Below the pieces are notes generated by a model. The model was not told the origin of the DNA, searched no databases, and saw nothing but the letters and a program-made list of their open reading frames with translations. From contig JAIDMV010000040.1 in NCBI GenBank assembly GCA_029050385.1, positions 1 to 6,744 on the forward strand: DNA of 6,744 nt, read 5' to 3'. The position numbers were made by a program, and so were the translations under genes. Positions within the stretch are counted from its first letter, which is position 1. Every line of letters starts with the position of its first letter. Origin of the DNA: Anaeroplasmataceae bacterium (GTDB lineage: Bacteria > Bacillota_I > Bacilli_A > Acholeplasmatales > Anaeroplasmataceae). Below, one piece after another: positions 5,264 to 6,744 of the stretch.

Positions 5264-6744
5264 TTATTCAGCCCAATCAATCCGTATATTATCCACTGTG
5301 AAAGAACGAGCTGTATCACTGGCCGCTGTCATAAATGAGATTCCATAAATGTAATTCGTACAATTGTAACCACTTAAAACGACGCTTGTTCCATTAATTG
5401 AAACTATTGCTTCATTTTTGTCATAGTCAATAGTCAATATAATAGTATAAGTTTGATTTGCGACTAGGGCACTAGAATCGATTGGATGAACAGTTAAAAC
5501 ATTATTGGTTGATTCTCCGTTAATGTTATAACCAAGTATTTTAGAACCATCAGTTCTTATTAAAATATTGTTATCATTATCTAAGAAGGAAATAGGAGTC
5601 CAGCTGCCACTTGATTTTGAAGGAGTAAAATCGATGGAAAATCTTACTTTACCTGTGCATTTATATACATCAAACATATAATATCCCCAAGTTGTAGCTG
5701 TTGAGGTATCATTAATATGTAATGTTCCACCTTCAATTTTAAGATTGTTAGCAGCAGTTGATCCTCCGCTAGAATAGCAGTAGGAAATACCTGATGGAAT
5801 AGATACCCCAGTTTCTATTTCTTGAATTGGTTTTGTTGTACTAAATGTTTCATTCAATTTGTTTGTCCAAGTCTCGCTTGGTGTTGGATTTGGATCTATT
5901 GGAGTAGAAGATCCAGAATCAAATCCTTTAGCATTTGCTTTTAGAACACCAGAATATGTTTTACAATGTGCCGGTACATCATTAGGATTTAATAGACTTG
6001 TAACATCTGAAACATGATTTACTGAATCATAGTAGAACAAGGTAGGATTTGTATCAAAATCACTATAGTCTGTTGAACCATCTGGCTTACAAGTATTTGT
6101 AACGGATGCAGTTCTTGAAGAAACGGTGTTTCCTGTTTTATAGGAGCTTCCGCTAAGTTTTACGTTATCGTATACATTATTATATGCTTTTATTGCACCA
6201 TTACTTACAGTTTCATAAGGATTTTGTCCTGCCTCATAATAGCAATTTTCAACAAGAGCATAACAATTTGCACGGATAGAATTACTATAGCCAGTAGACT
6301 TATAATAGTAATTGTTATACATATGAATATTTGTTTGACGAACTAAAGGTAAACGTGATCCGCAATTGTTATAATAATTGTGATGTAATGTAATATTATA
6401 TTGTAATGCAGAATCACCAGAACCAATTAGATTGGTTTTATGTGTTTTATTATATTGAACATAGCTGATAGTTACATTATGACAATACTTAACATCACTA
6501 GAACCATCGCCATCTTTCTTATCATTTTCATAACAAACATCCCAGTTATTTACACCAATATCAAATGTACAGTTATGAACCCAATAATTACCATAATTAT
6601 TATCAGAAGAAGAACCACCTTCAAATCCTACGGCATCCTCAGTGTAGTTGTAGAAGCGAAGATTCTTGATTTCGATAGAATTACATCTCTTAAATGCGAA
6701 GCCCCATTGGAAGATGGCAGCATCTGTTCCAATACCCTCAATAG
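5264..6744 (-). CDS. Pectate lyase, PL1-like, N-terminally cut by window end
   Basis: This is an extracellular enzyme expected to cleave polygalacturonate by calcium-dependent beta-elimination. The visible part has 492 residues; the reading frame stays open to the window edge, so the true start and any signal peptide lie outside. Met141 (codon 6320-6322) is internal, not a start. Before it lie lyase family 1 features: GFEGG (39-43), WDV (67-69), an acidic stretch DGDGSSDV (77-84) where calcium ligands are expected, K102 in HKTNLIG, and HHNYYNNCGSRLPLVR (120-135). R130 and R135 in that last motif match the invariant catalytic-site arginines. The Asn/Tyr-rich beta-helix continues to about 265. 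A linker rich in Pro, Thr and Ser (about 276-292, nucleotides 5867-5917) joins a C-terminal module of 200 residues that looks like a concanavalin-like beta-sandwich, possibly carbohydrate-binding. No dockerin or cell-wall anchor is seen. Twelve cysteines are visible. Subfamily assignment is uncertain. Confidence 0.85.
   Translation of the reverse strand, partial: IEGIGTDAAIFQWGFAFKRCNSIEIKNLRFYNYTEDAVGFEGGSSSDNNYGNYWVHNCTFDIGVNNWDVCYENDKKDGDGSSDVKYCHNVTISYVQYNKTHKTNLIGSGDSALQYNITLHHNYYNNCGSRLPLVRQTNIHMYNNYYYKSTGYSNSIRANCYALVENCYYEAGQNPYETVSNGAIKAYNNVYDNVKLSGSSYKTGNTVSSRTASVTNTCKPDGSTDYSDFDTNPTLFYYDSVNHVSDVTSLLNPNDVPAHCKTYSGVLKANAKGFDSGSSTPIDPNPTPSETWTNKLNETFSTTKPIQEIETGVSIPSGISYCYSSGGSTAANNLKIEGGTLHINDTSTATTWGYYMFDVYKCTGKVRFSIDFTPSKSSGSWTPISFLDNDNNILIRTDGSKILGYNINGESTNNVLTVHPIDSSALVANQTYTIILTIDYDKNEAIVSINGTSVVLSGYNCTNYIYGISFMTAASDTARSFTVDNIRIDWAE

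Overview
The window is AT-rich, and its protein families and ribosome-binding sites look like a low-GC Gram-positive anaerobe. A clostridium of the Lachnospiraceae type fits best: an OmpR/histidine-kinase pair, a Firmicutes-style cardiolipin synthase, strong GGAGG-type ribosome-binding sites, and a secreted, multi-modular pectate lyase typical of plant-polysaccharide degraders. The family assignment is inference; no rRNA or tRNA is present to fix the taxonomy.

Layout. Bases 1-124 hold the end of an unseen upstream region, closed by a strong hairpin (87-124). A promoter (120-147) then drives a compact three-gene operon on the + strand: an OmpR-family response regulator (168-845), a membrane histidine kinase that overlaps it by four bases (842-2122), and a two-HKD-motif cardiolipin synthase (2138-3670, TTG start). 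A hairpin terminator (3679-3714) ends the operon. The layout suggests that an envelope-sensing two-component system is transcribed together with a cardiolipin-making enzyme.

The next unit stands alone on the + strand. A 23-bp tandem repeat (3721-3784) abuts a good promoter (3787-3815), whose spacer contains a palindrome. This promoter precedes a solitary AAA-type ATPase with a C-terminal DUF4143 domain (3833-5119), ended by a perfect 14-bp hairpin terminator (5131-5171). The repeat-plus-palindrome promoter is the least ordinary feature of the window.

The right end is read from the - strand. It holds the C-terminal 492 residues of a pectate lyase (5264-6744, start outside the window) with a polysaccharide-lyase-family-1-like beta-helix, a short Pro/Thr/Ser linker and a C-terminal beta-sandwich-like module. 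Its own terminator (5191-5236) faces that of the ATPase gene, so the two genes converge with back-to-back hairpins. The three units appear functionally unrelated. I found no mobile element, CRISPR array, RNA gene or clear novel multi-gene system.
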